Of a stretch of 64,000 nt of DNA, positions 36,170-44,277 are shown piece by piece (positions within the stretch are counted from its first letter, which is position 1; every line of letters starts with the position of its first letter). The stretch covers positions 19,020 through 83,019 of the forward strand of contig JBEKZI010000002.1 in the NCBI GenBank assembly GCA_049510055.1. Direction: 5' to 3'. Made by a program: the position numbers and the translations under genes. Below the pieces are notes generated by a model. That model was not told the DNA's origin. It saw only the letters and a list, made by a program, of their open reading frames with translations, and did no database searches. The stretch is from JALHTV01 sp049510055 (GTDB lineage Bacteria > Planctomycetota > Phycisphaerae > SM23-33).

Positions 36170-36721
36170 TTACCTGCGTCGCCGCAACACTGCCAGTCCG
36201 CCCAAGGTCAACAATGACAGCATCGCAGGCTCAGGAACTACCTCGACTGTTACGCTGCCCGAATTGTCAACCCTGTAGTCATCGCTAATGGCCAAATACA
36301 CCGCTTCACCGGTTCCCATAAAGTAATAGCGGTAGATGTGGTTTGACGAGAACACATGAGGTTCCCAACTGTTTCCGTCTGAGGAGCCTAACCAATCGAC
36401 GTAGGCACCATTTATCGTGATGTCGTGGATGTCGTCCGAATACTGATGCGTGTCATACAATTCAACCCAGGGGACGTTTTGGTCTTGGCCAGGTAAGGTC
36501 CATTCTGCATCACAGAGCAAGGTGCCATAGTTCTCATACTGGGTTTTGCTGGCAATCCACGTACCGGAGGCAATGAATACGTAAGCTCTGCCTGCCTCCA
36601 GTGGCGAAGTCCACACTCCATTGTCGGTGGAAGATATCTGCAACGTTTCTCCGGACGCTAAACTAACTGCTACGAACAACACAGCAAAAGCAGCAATCAT
36701 AAAGTAGGACTTGCCCTTCAT
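36170..36721 (-). CDS. PEP-CTERM sorting-domain protein
   Basis: 183 residues. Signal peptide (MIAAFAVLFVAVSLASG) and a C-terminal sorting signal VPEPAMLSLLTLGGLAVLRRRR: PEP motif, hydrophobic helix, basic tail. The body (GVWTSPLEAGRAYVFIASGT, WVELYDTHQYSDDIHDI, GTGEAVYLAISDDYRVDNSG) is beta-rich and of unknown function. It should be exported and processed by an exosortase, then held at the cell surface. GGAAGGGT lies ahead of the start. It is not closely similar to the tandem family at 53757-61815. Confidence 0.88.
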   Translation of the reverse strand: MKGKSYFMIAAFAVLFVAVSLASGETLQISSTDNGVWTSPLEAGRAYVFIASGTWIASKTQYENYGTLLCDAEWTLPGQDQNVPWVELYDTHQYSDDIHDITINGAYVDWLGSSDGNSWEPHVFSSNHIYRYYFMGTGEAVYLAISDDYRVDNSGSVTVEVVPEPAMLSLLTLGGLAVLRRRR

Positions 36722-37115
36722 CGAAATACCCTTCCTTTCAAACGGGCCCCGATGGTTTCCAAGACATACTGCCCTTGAGACGATTTGAATGGCTGTCCCG
36801 CTGTCAGAACTGTCGGGGCTCTTTGCATTCCGGCAACAGGATCACCCAACAGACGGCAACACATGTTTAGGCACACTATGGAAACTTGCCCGTGCGGGCT
36901 TCAGGCGGGAACGAGTGAGCGGGATCGCTACTCGCCTTGCGACTTGCAACAAACTCCGCCGCTTCCCCCAGCGGAGGTCGAAGCGAGCGGCATTTTATCT
37001 CTATGCGGCCCAAAGTCAAGCGGAGAGCCTCGCGCGGCCGCGACTTGACGGAGCGTTATCTCAAACCTACCATCGCGTCAGCGTGGTCGAACCTCACCTA
37101 TCATTGTGTGCGGGC
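36722..37115. other. Intergenic region between divergent PEP-CTERM and BtuF-like genes
   Basis: About 390 bp with no convincing gene. A possible plus-strand promoter for the importer is TTGACG (37045-37050) with TACCAT 17 bp on (37068-37073). No cobalamin riboswitch hallmarks (GCCACTG, AGCCAGAAGACC) occur here. Open frames across this stretch lack homology and ribosome binding sites. Confidence 0.4.
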
Positions 37116-37970
37116 ATGAAGCGTTTCCTGACGGCCATAGTCCTTCTGACGGTGTTGCCGTCCTGCCACGAGCAGGCGGCCGTCCGCAACGCGCCGTCGC
37201 CGCGGATCGTGAGCTTTTCGCCCGCGATCACGGCCATGATTTTTGAGCTGGGGCTGAGCGACCACCTGGTCGGCGTGACCACGCAAGACGTGCAGCCCGA
37301 CGGCGTCCGGCGGCCCGTCGTCGGCGATGCGTTCTCCGTCAACGACGAGGCGGTGCTTTCCGTCCGGCCCGACGTGCTGTTGGTGCAGATGAACGTGGAC
37401 CGCTTCGCGGCCGTCCGCAGGCTGGATCCCAACATCCGAATCGAGCGCATCACCATCGAGACGCTCGACGACATCGCCGCGGCCCTGGAGCAGATCGCCG
37501 CCCTCGCCGGCCAGAGGCAAAAAGGCCTCGACGCCCGTAAAACTTTCCAGGATGCCCTGGAGAAGGTCCGCCAGCGCGTCGCGGGCAAGCCGAGGCCGGC
37601 GGTGCTGTTCCTCACCGATTACCAATCCCTCGGCACGGGCGGGCGCGATACGTTCGTCGATCAGATGATCCAAGTCGCCGGCGGCATCAACGTGGCTGAA
37701 AAGTATTCCGGCTGGACGACGATGACGGCTGAGGGCATCATGGCGGCCGCCCCGGAAGTGCTCATCTGCCAGGTGGCCGCCGGCGCCGAGGCCCAGCGCG
37801 CCAAAAAGTTCCTGGAGGGCCTCAAGGACGTTCCGGCCGTCCGGGACGGCAGGGTCTATCTGGTGACCGACCGGCGGTGGACGATTCCCTGTGCGGCCAT
37901 GGCGTCGTTCACGGCGGACCTGGCCGACATGATCCATCCCGCCGGCGGCGGAGGCAGCCATGGACACTAA
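37116..37970 (+). CDS. BtuF/FecB-type ABC transporter substrate-binding lipoprotein
   Basis: 284 residues from the ATG at 37116, chosen because a lipoprotein signal follows (MKRFLTAIVLLTVLPSC). Type III periplasmic binding fold: PRIVSFSPAITAMIFELGL, LVGVTTQDVQPDGVRRPVVG, VLSVRPDVLLVQMN, DTFVDQMIQVAGGINVAEKY and APEVLICQ. Such proteins bind vitamin B12, haem or siderophores. A B12 role is plausible because a cobalamin riboswitch unit lies in the neighbourhood, but it does not control this gene. It overlaps the permease gene by 11 bp. Confidence 0.85.
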   Translation: MKRFLTAIVLLTVLPSCHEQAAVRNAPSPRIVSFSPAITAMIFELGLSDHLVGVTTQDVQPDGVRRPVVGDAFSVNDEAVLSVRPDVLLVQMNVDRFAAVRRLDPNIRIERITIETLDDIAAALEQIAALAGQRQKGLDARKTFQDALEKVRQRVAGKPRPAVLFLTDYQSLGTGGRDTFVDQMIQVAGGINVAEKYSGWTTMTAEGIMAAAPEVLICQVAAGAEAQRAKKFLEGLKDVPAVRDGRVYLVTDRRWTIPCAAMASFTADLADMIHPAGGGGSHGH

Positions 37971-38970
37971 CGCTCCCGGCCATGAGCCGACGGCCGTGGT
38001 GAACTTCCGGTCGCTGGCCGTCGATCTGGGCATTCTGGCGGCCCTGGCGGCGGGCGTGGCGATTGGGTGCAGCTTCATCGGCATCGCGCGGTTCGGCTGG
38101 ACGGTCTGGGCGATGCGCCTGGTGCGTCTGGCGACGGCGGCGACGGTGGGGGCGGCGCTGGCCACGGCCGGCATGGCCCTTCAGGCGATGCTCCGCAATC
38201 CGCTGGCCGAGCCCTACATCCTGGGCGTGTCCACCGGGGCGGGCGTGGGCGTGCTGGTGGGCGGCGTGCTGGCGGGGGCCATCGGCCTGGCCGGCTGGGC
38301 CAGCGAGCCGATCCTGGCGCTGGTGGGGGCGCTGGCGACGTGCCTGGTGGTTTACGGCATCGCCCAGCGGCACGGCCACCTGGACCCGTACGTGCTGCTG
38401 CTGTCGGGCGTGATCGTCAACGTTTTCAACGGCGCGCTGATGCTGGCCATCCTGCTGGTGGCCAATCCCAATGACATCCTCAACTTCGTCGGCTGGGGCA
38501 TGGGGCAGATCCGCGACACGACCGACGTCTCCTTGCTGGTCGTCTGCGCCGCAGCGGCTGTGGCGGGCTGGGGCGTGCTGCTGGTTCGCGGGGCGGCCTT
38601 CAACGCCCTGGGGCTGGGCGACGACGTGGCGGCCTCCATCGGCGTGCACGTCCGCCGCCTGCGCGTGGAGACCTTCGCGGTGGCCGCGGTGATGACGGCG
38701 GCGGCGGTGGCCCTGGCCGGGCCGATCGGCTTCGTAGGCCTGATCGTGCCGCACGCCTGCCGCCTGCTCGTCGGCCCGGACCATCGCCGCCTGGCCGTCT
38801 GGTGCGGGCTGGTGGGGGCGATCTTCCTGATGCTCGCCGACACGCTCTGCCGCACGGCCGGGGAGTGGGTCGCGGTGGGCTCGGTGCCGGTGGGGGTCAT
38901 CACGGCGCTGGCGGGCGGGCCGTTCTTCATCTTCCTGCTCCGCCGCCGCAGCCGGGAGGCCCCGCTATGA
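37960..38970 (+). CDS. FecCD/BtuC-type ABC transporter permease
   Basis: 336 residues with about ten membrane helices. Family motifs: GMALQAMLRNPLAEPYILGV, then STGAGVGVLVGG, GLGDDVAASIGVHVRRLRVE and GPIGFVGLIVPHACRLLVGP. Inner-membrane channel for cobalamin, haem or ferric siderophore import. Stop and next start overlap as ATGA. Confidence 0.92.
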   Translation: MDTNAPGHEPTAVVNFRSLAVDLGILAALAAGVAIGCSFIGIARFGWTVWAMRLVRLATAATVGAALATAGMALQAMLRNPLAEPYILGVSTGAGVGVLVGGVLAGAIGLAGWASEPILALVGALATCLVVYGIAQRHGHLDPYVLLLSGVIVNVFNGALMLAILLVANPNDILNFVGWGMGQIRDTTDVSLLVVCAAAAVAGWGVLLVRGAAFNALGLGDDVAASIGVHVRRLRVETFAVAAVMTAAAVALAGPIGFVGLIVPHACRLLVGPDHRRLAVWCGLVGAIFLMLADTLCRTAGEWVAVGSVPVGVITALAGGPFFIFLLRRRSREAPL

Positions 38971-39749
38971 GCGATCCGCACATCCTGGCGGCCAAGGACC
39001 TGGTCTTCGCCTATGAATTGGACCGGCCCGTGCTGCGCGGCGTGAGCCTGACCGCCGCAGCCGGCAAGCTGCTGTGCGTGCTTGGACCCAACGGTTCCGG
39101 CAAGACCACGCTGCTGCGTTGCCTGCTGGGACAGCTCCGCCCGGTAGGCGGAGAGATACGCCTGGACGACAAGCCCCTGGGCCGATATTCCCGCCGCGGC
39201 CTGGCGCGGCTGATGGCCTATGTGCCGCAGACGCCGCAATCGGCCTTTGCGTTCACCGTGCAGGAGCTGGTGTTGATGAGCCGGCTGTCGCACACCGGCC
39301 TGCTGGGCCTGGTGGGCCAGCACGACCTGGCCGTGGCGCATCAGGCGATGAGGATGACCGGTGTGGCGGAGCTGGCCGACCGGACGCTGGAAGAATTGTC
39401 CGGCGGCGAGGCCCAGTGCGCGATGGTGGCCCGCGCGCTGGCCCAGCAGCCGTCGGTGATGATGCTGGACGAGCCTACCAGCCACCTGGACCTGCGCAAT
39501 CAGCTCGTGGTCAATCGCATGATGCAGCGGCTGGCGCACGAGTGGGGAATGGCCGTGGTGTGCATCAGCCACGACGTAAACCTGGCCGCGCGGTTTGCCG
39601 ATGAACTGATGCTGATGCGCGCCGGGGAAGTCGTGGCCGCCGGGGAGGCCTCGGCCGTCATTCGCGAGGACCTGCTGGAGCAAACCTACGATGTGAAGGT
39701 CGAGCTGATTCCCACCGGCGAGGCGATGCCGGTGGTGCGGGCGAAATAG
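38967..39749 (+). CDS. BtuD/FecE-type ABC transporter ATP-binding protein
   Basis: 260 residues. Walker A GPNGSGKTT, Q-loop YVPQTPQSAFAFTVQELVLM, signature LSGGEAQCAMVARAL, Walker B MMLDEPTSHLDLR and switch His in CISHDVNLAARFADEL. Completes the three-gene importer; ribF follows after 17 bp and may be co-transcribed. Confidence 0.92.
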   Translation: MSDPHILAAKDLVFAYELDRPVLRGVSLTAAAGKLLCVLGPNGSGKTTLLRCLLGQLRPVGGEIRLDDKPLGRYSRRGLARLMAYVPQTPQSAFAFTVQELVLMSRLSHTGLLGLVGQHDLAVAHQAMRMTGVAELADRTLEELSGGEAQCAMVARALAQQPSVMMLDEPTSHLDLRNQLVVNRMMQRLAHEWGMAVVCISHDVNLAARFADELMLMRAGEVVAAGEASAVIREDLLEQTYDVKVELIPTGEAMPVVRAK

Positions 39750-39766
39750 AGAGGCGCAGAGCAGAA

Positions 39767-40708
39767 ATGGACCGTCGGTGCATTCAGGGTTTGGAGTCGC
39801 TGCCCGCCGAGGTGCGGGGCGGCGTGCTGACCATCGGCAACTTCGATGGCGTGCACCTGGGCCACCAGAGGATCCTGGATACCGCCCGCGGCCTGGCCGA
39901 CGCCCAAAACGCCGCCGTGATCGCCCTGACGTTCGACCCGCCGCCGGACCTGGTCCTTCGGCCGGCCGACCCGCCCCGGCGGATCTCGCCTCACGCCGAG
40001 CGGTGCCGCCTGCTGCTGGACGGCGGGGCCGATTGGGTGGTCACGCTAAAGGCCGAGCCGGCCCTGCTGGGCATGGAGCCGGATGAGTTCGTCCCCAAAG
40101 TGCTTCTGGGGCCGTTCGCCCCCGCGCACCTGGTGGAGGGAGAGGACTTTTTCTTCGGCCGCGGGCGCAGCGGCACAGTGCGGACGCTGGAAGACTGGGG
40201 CCGGCGTGCGGGCTTCGGCGTGCACGTCATCGAGGCCGTCACACTGGACTTTCCCGAGGGCGCCAGCCGGATTTCCAGCTCGCTGATTCGCAGCCTCATC
40301 GTCGCCGGCCGGGTCGCCGACGCCCACCGCTGCCTGGGCCGGGAATTCACCCTGTTCGGCACGGTGGTCGCCGGCCAGGGCCAGGGCCGCACGATGCAAT
40401 TTCCCACCGCCAACATCGAGCCGACCGAGCAGGTCGTTCCCGCTGACGGCATCTACGCCGGCCGGGCGGTCGTCGGCGGCCGGCGCACGCCCGCGGCGAT
40501 CAGCATCGGCCACAAGCCCACGCTGGGGCCGATCCCCGGCCGCGCGGTCGAGGCGTATCTGCTGCACATCGACGCCGACTGCTACGGCCAGCCGATGCAG
40601 CTGAGCTTCGTCGCCCGCCTGCGCGACCAGCAAAAGTTCGCCGGCGTGGATGAGCTACGGGCGCAAATCGCAAAGGACGTGGAGCGTGTCCGCCAAATCT
40701 GCCGGTAA
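39767..40708 (+). CDS. ribF: Bifunctional riboflavin kinase/FAD synthetase
   Basis: 313 residues. N-terminal FAD synthetase domain with LTIGNFDGVHLGHQRIL and FFFGRGRSGT, then the riboflavin kinase domain beginning around 185 with GTVVAGQGQGRTMQFPTANI, followed by GIYAGRAVVGGRRTPAAIS. It makes FMN and FAD from riboflavin in the cytoplasm. Its 3' end overlaps the next gene by 23 bp. Confidence 0.95.
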   Translation: MDRRCIQGLESLPAEVRGGVLTIGNFDGVHLGHQRILDTARGLADAQNAAVIALTFDPPPDLVLRPADPPRRISPHAERCRLLLDGGADWVVTLKAEPALLGMEPDEFVPKVLLGPFAPAHLVEGEDFFFGRGRSGTVRTLEDWGRRAGFGVHVIEAVTLDFPEGASRISSSLIRSLIVAGRVADAHRCLGREFTLFGTVVAGQGQGRTMQFPTANIEPTEQVVPADGIYAGRAVVGGRRTPAAISIGHKPTLGPIPGRAVEAYLLHIDADCYGQPMQLSFVARLRDQQKFAGVDELRAQIAKDVERVRQICR

Positions 40709-41672
40709 AGTTCCTGCCAAAGTGCTGGCCGCCCTGCGCAAGGCCGGGTCGCTGCTGGTCGTGACGCACGCCCGGCCGGACGGCGACGCCCTGGGCTCGA
40801 TGGCGGCGCTGACGCGGTCGGCCCGCGCCGCCGGCAAGACGGTCGCAATGCTCATGCCGGACGGCGTCCCGATGCGCTACGCATTCCTGTTCGCCGCCGA
40901 GACGCCCGCCGGCGTGGAGCGGTTCGCCGAGCTGGCGGGCCGGGCGGAACTGGTCGTGATCGTGGACACCAGCGTGCTGAGCCAGCTGGACGGCTTGGAC
41001 AAGCACCTTCCGGCCGTGGCGGATAAGCTCCTGATTATCGACCACCACGCCACGCCAGGCCAGTTAGGCGGCCTCTTGTGGAGCGATCCTTCCGCGGCCG
41101 CCTGCGGCGTGATGTTGGCGGAGCTGATCGAGGCCCTGGGCTGGCCGATGGACCAAGCGACGGCCGAGGCGATGCTGACGGCCATCGTCAGCGACACGGG
41201 CTGGTTCCAGTTCGCCAACACCGACGCCCGCTGCCTCCGCCGCGCCGCGGCGCTGCTGGAAGCCGGCGTGGCCGCCACTGGCCTCTACGACCGCTTGTTC
41301 CGCAACGATCGGCCGCAGCGCCTGAAGCTGACCGCGCGGATGCTGGCGAGCCTGGAACTGCACGGCGAGGGGCAACTGGCCGTGATGACGATCCGCAAGG
41401 CCGACTTCGCCGCCGCCGGCGCCAAGGCCGAGGAGACGGAAAACCTCATCAACGAGGCCCTGCGCATCGGCAGCGTGGAGGCGGCGGTCCTGCTGACGGA
41501 GGTGGACGGCATGACCCGCGTCAGCCTCCGCAGCCGCCGGCGAATCGACGTCTCCGCCGTCGCCCAGCGCTTCGGCGGCGGGGGGCATCAGCGCGCCGCC
41601 GGCTTCCGTAGCACCGAACCCCTCGACGCCGTCAAGCCGCGCATCGTCCAAGCCGTGATCGAAGAGTTGTAA
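40686..41672 (+). CDS. nrnA: DHH-family phosphoesterase, NrnA-like oligoribonuclease/pAp phosphatase
   Basis: 328 residues from a GTG at 40686, with AAGGAC upstream; an in-frame ATG at 40650 lies deeper in ribF. Motifs: VTHARPDGDALGSMAALTRS, IVDTSVLSQL, IIDHHATPGQ, AIVSDTGWFQFANT and the C-terminal DHHA1 GGGGHQRAAGF. It degrades nanoRNAs and/or 3'-phosphoadenosine 5'-phosphate. Translationally coupled to ribF. Confidence 0.92.
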   Translation: MSAKSAGKVPAKVLAALRKAGSLLVVTHARPDGDALGSMAALTRSARAAGKTVAMLMPDGVPMRYAFLFAAETPAGVERFAELAGRAELVVIVDTSVLSQLDGLDKHLPAVADKLLIIDHHATPGQLGGLLWSDPSAAACGVMLAELIEALGWPMDQATAEAMLTAIVSDTGWFQFANTDARCLRRAAALLEAGVAATGLYDRLFRNDRPQRLKLTARMLASLELHGEGQLAVMTIRKADFAAAGAKAEETENLINEALRIGSVEAAVLLTEVDGMTRVSLRSRRRIDVSAVAQRFGGGGHQRAAGFRSTEPLDAVKPRIVQAVIEEL

Positions 41673-41700
41673 CTCCAAGGCTTGTCCTGGTTCTTCCTAA

Positions 41701-41732
41701 CAGTCGAACAGTCTAACAGTCTAATAGTCTAA
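41701..41732. repeat. Four tandem 8-bp units before the riboswitch promoter
   Basis: CAGTCGAA, CAGTCTAA, CAGTCTAA, TAGTCTAA run head to tail and end six bases before the -35 box of the B12-riboswitch transcript. Possible activator-binding phased sites or slippage-generated repeats. Confidence 0.7.
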
Positions 41733-41738
41733 AATTTC

Positions 41739-41768
41739 TTGACAGGGAGTGATGCACGCCGCTAAAGT
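41739..41768 (+). promoter_or_regulatory. Predicted promoter of the cobalamin riboswitch transcript
   Basis: A perfect TTGACA (41739-41744) with TAAAGT 18 bp downstream (41763-41768). Transcription would start at about 41775, at the 5' strand of the riboswitch P1 stem. Confidence 0.55.
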
Positions 41769-41769
41769 T

Positions 41770-41945
41770 CTTTTCGTTGCAGGTGCCCGCAAGGGCCAAC
41801 AGGGAAGGCCGTGAAAGTCGGCCGCGGACGCGCCGCTGTAACCGGCGACGACCGCCGCACGTAAGGCCACTGTCTCGACGCGTGGTCGGGATGGGAAGGC
41901 GCGGCGGAAGGACGACCCGGGAGCCAGAAGACCTGCCTGCAACCA
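41770..41945 (+). promoter_or_regulatory. Cobalamin (AdoCbl) riboswitch
   Basis: All landmarks of the cobalamin aptamer appear in order: GTTGCAGGTGCCC (P1/P2), GGGCCAACAGGGAA, GTGAAAGTC (41811-41819), CGCCGCTGTAACCGG, GCCACTG (41866-41872), GGGAAGGCG and the B12 box AGCCAGAAGACCTGCC (41922-41937), which closes back on the GCAGGT strand near 41778. High intracellular cobalamin should fold the aptamer and switch off the genes downstream, probably through the terminator at 42005-42042. Confidence 0.95.
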
Positions 41946-42004
41946 ACCTGGTTGAGCCTCCGCGAGTCATCGGCTGACCGGATCGTGTTTTCTGACGCAC
42001 GATG

Positions 42005-42042
42005 CCCCGGGGCCGCGGCGGACGCGAGGTTCCGGGGTTTTT
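42005..42042 (+). terminator. Intrinsic terminator, likely riboswitch expression platform
   Basis: CCCCGG (42005-42010) pairs with CCGGGG (42032-42037) and is followed by TTTTT. It starts about 60 bp after the B12 box, where a transcription-attenuating riboswitch would place its terminator. Confidence 0.6.
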
Positions 42043-42330
42043 CATGTGCGGCATGGCCGAGACGCGAACCGCTGGCCCGCCCAACGCGGCATTCGCCCGC
42101 CCGGCCTTCGCCTCCAATCCCCGACAGGTTGCCGATGGACCGGCCTTGCGCCCGGGCTCGCCCATCAGCCGCCATCCGGTGCGATAAGGGAAGGATCGAA
42201 AGGAACTCCAGGAACTTTAAAGAGTCGACACTGTGGTTTTGGTATGCACGCACGTCCCCCTGGCCTCTGGTCAGGGGGCAAGGAAGGCGGCGGCCGATGG
42301 GCCGCCCGAGAAGCTCGAAAGGATTGCATC

Positions 42331-43032
42331 ATGAGAGTTGTCACATTTGCGTTGATCGCGGGAATATCCCTGGCCTCCATGACCGCGGCCGGGGCGAGTT
42401 ACGCCTACGTCGGCAGCGGCGACAAATTTGCCAAGGTGTTGTTGGAGTTCAGCGACGGGGCCATATACGCTTTCGGCGTGTCCTTCAGCGACGCCAACAC
42501 CACCGGCATCGGCCTGATGGACCTCATCGAGTCCGGCACCACGCTGACCACGGTACGCGTGAACGATCCGTACTTTGGCACCTACATTGACGGCATCTCG
42601 TATGAAGGTCACAGCAACTCCGGCTACGGCGGCGGGGCGATGTGGTGGCACTATTGGGGCAAGGACCCCTCAGCCGACTGGGCCCTGTCCTGGGTCGGCG
42701 CCAGCAGCCGCATCGCCACCAACGGCTGCGCCGATGGATGGATTTACGGCCTGGACGACGCGCCGCGCCTGCCCGGCGACGCGACGGGAGACGTCAGCGT
42801 CGATGACGCCGACTTCGGCGCGATCGCCAGAAACTGGATGCAGAGCGGCAGGACCTGGGCCGACGGCGACTTCACCGGCGATGGCGTCGTGAACGGCGAC
42901 GACTTCAGCGCGTTGGCCCGGTTCTGGGGGTTCGGCCAGGCGCCTTCCTCGTCGGCTTCGATACCCGAGCCGGCCACGATTGTTTTGCTGGCCGGCGGTT
43001 CGCTGTTGTGGCTGCGACGAAACGTTGGATAG
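42331..43032 (+). CDS. B12-riboswitch-controlled PEP-CTERM surface protein with dockerin-like repeats
   Basis: 233 residues from the ATG at 42331 (AAAGGA seven bases upstream). Signal peptide 1-22. A beta-rich domain (23-140) ends in a tryptophan-rich motif: WWHYWG (105-110), W117, W121-GAS (123-125) and DGWIYG (135-140). Two EF-hand/dockerin-type repeats follow (about 149-201; GDATGDVSVDDADFGAI and GDFTGDGVVNGDDFSAL), then the PEP-CTERM signal IPEPATIVLLAGGSLLWLRR. The control by cobalamin suggests a role in corrinoid capture or in a B12-sparing process at the surface. I recall similar W..YW...GA...DGW patterns in B12-regulated secreted proteins of other phyla but cannot verify this here. 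Confidence 0.8.
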   Translation: MRVVTFALIAGISLASMTAAGASYAYVGSGDKFAKVLLEFSDGAIYAFGVSFSDANTTGIGLMDLIESGTTLTTVRVNDPYFGTYIDGISYEGHSNSGYGGGAMWWHYWGKDPSADWALSWVGASSRIATNGCADGWIYGLDDAPRLPGDATGDVSVDDADFGAIARNWMQSGRTWADGDFTGDGVVNGDDFSALARFWGFGQAPSSSASIPEPATIVLLAGGSLLWLRRNVG

Positions 43033-43139
43033 TTGGATCGTTGGATGAAAGTTTTTCCGGCGGAAGGGCTCGGGCCCGGAGGGTTTTTTGTTAGTGGTGC
43101 TCGAGCCCCCGCTGGAATTTGCCGGAATTTGAAAAACCT

Positions 43140-43889
43140 ATGCACTGCAAAACGGCACATCACGCCTTCACGCTGCTGGAACTGCTGGTCGTCATTAGCA
43201 TTATGACGTTGCTGATCGGCGCGATTCTGCCCTCGCTGGCCGCCTCCAAGGACCTGGCCCGATCGGCCACGTGCCTGACGAACCTGCACGCCCTGGGCGT
43301 GTCGATGGCCCTGTATCACAACGCCTCCAACGGGATGTTCTGGCCCTGCTACACCACCGGCAGCTATTTCTGGGGCACGTCGTCCGTGCCGGTGGACACG
43401 CAGCACAGCCCGCTGCTGGTCTATTGTGAAACGGGGCTGAGGACCTTCTGGTGTCCGCAGCTGCCGTGGGGCAGCTACGTGCCGCAAGGGCGCGTCAACG
43501 AGCCGACGACCACCTATGGCTACAACGCCTGGTGCCTGGACCCGCCGTTCTGGGGGCGGAAGGACGCCAAGGGCAACCCCATGCCCACCAAGCGGATGGC
43601 GGATCTGAAAAATCCGTCTGACCTGTTCGTCTTTGCCGACTCGGCCATGTTCTGGAAGCCGGCCGGCGTGCCGATCTTCCAGAACAGTACGTCGCTGGAC
43701 CCCGTCACGCTGGGGGCCTGGGGGGACAACAAAACGCCCGCCACGCACTTCCGCCACATGGACAAGGTCAACGCCCTCACCGCCGACGGCAGGGCGGGCT
43801 CCTTCGGCCTGGAGGGCGGAACGATGCTCGACGCGGAGCACAAGCTGGGGTTTGTGGGAGCGAGCAATGTCCCGCATTATGATCAATAG
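43140..43889 (+). CDS. Type II secretion/type IV pilin-like pseudopilin (H-x9-DG group)
   Basis: 249 residues from the ATG at 43140; a TTG at 43119 is possible. The prepilin signal is AFTLLELLVVISIMTLLIGA. The C-terminal part has THFRHMDKVNALTADGRAGS, matching the planctomycete H-x9-DG pseudopilin motif, and a cysteine pattern CLTNLHALG....CPQLPWG....WCLDPP. It follows the riboswitch-controlled gene by 107 bp on the same strand and may share its transcript, although a weak T-rich hairpin (about 43056-43090) lies between. Confidence 0.85.
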   Translation: MHCKTAHHAFTLLELLVVISIMTLLIGAILPSLAASKDLARSATCLTNLHALGVSMALYHNASNGMFWPCYTTGSYFWGTSSVPVDTQHSPLLVYCETGLRTFWCPQLPWGSYVPQGRVNEPTTTYGYNAWCLDPPFWGRKDAKGNPMPTKRMADLKNPSDLFVFADSAMFWKPAGVPIFQNSTSLDPVTLGAWGDNKTPATHFRHMDKVNALTADGRAGSFGLEGGTMLDAEHKLGFVGASNVPHYDQ

Positions 43890-44277
43890 CGCGATCGTCG
43901 CCGCGGTTCTGTTCGCGGCCTTGGCCTGGCCCGGCTGCTCCAAGGAGTACGCGCGCCGGCCGCTGGGCAAGGATGGACCCGAGGGCCAGGAAGTGCGGGG
44001 CATGGTCGCGGCCCTCCGCTCGGCTGACGCGACCGGGCTGGAAGCGGTCCTGCGGCGGCAGATGGCGGGCGGATTGACGGAGCTTCAGGCCCAGTCGCTG
44101 GAGGCGACATTGATTCAACTGGCCAAGGCGGAGGCGGTGGAATTGGAGGCCCTGGATCGCTTCGGCGAGGACGTGACTCGCGCGGCCTTGCGCGTGACTT
44201 CGGGCGGCGCGTCGCGGACGGTGTGCCTGCTGCTGGTACGGGCCGACGGCCGACTTCGCTGGGCCGGCCGGAACTAG
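43867..44277 (+). CDS. Small putative lipoprotein
   Basis: 136 residues; family not recognised. The signal segment INSAIVAAVLFAALAWPGCS has Cys at the expected lipid-attachment site, with an imperfect lipobox. The rest is helical (VRGMVAALRSADATGLEAVL, LQAQSLEATLIQLAKAEAVE), then a short beta hairpin. The ATG at 43867 overlaps the pseudopilin gene by 23 bp, so translation is coupled and the two proteins probably act together. The gene ends convergently with an aldo/keto reductase, overlapping by 4 bp. Confidence 0.7.
   Translation: MSRIMINSAIVAAVLFAALAWPGCSKEYARRPLGKDGPEGQEVRGMVAALRSADATGLEAVLRRQMAGGLTELQAQSLEATLIQLAKAEAVELEALDRFGEDVTRAALRVTSGGASRTVCLLLVRADGRLRWAGRN

Noticed and set aside
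36722..37115. A second cobalamin riboswitch ahead of the BtuF-like gene
   Set aside because: Searched for GCCACTG, GTGAAAGTC and AGCCAGAAGACC patterns; none are present on either strand.
36789..37115. N-terminal extension of the BtuF-like protein
   Set aside because: It would bury the lipoprotein signal 109 residues inside the protein; the ATG at 37116 fits the signal.
43056..43090. Terminator between the riboswitch-controlled gene and the pseudopilin
   Set aside because: CTCGGGCCCGGAG followed after GGG by T6 gives only a short imperfect stem; noted in the pseudopilin entry but not listed as a feature.
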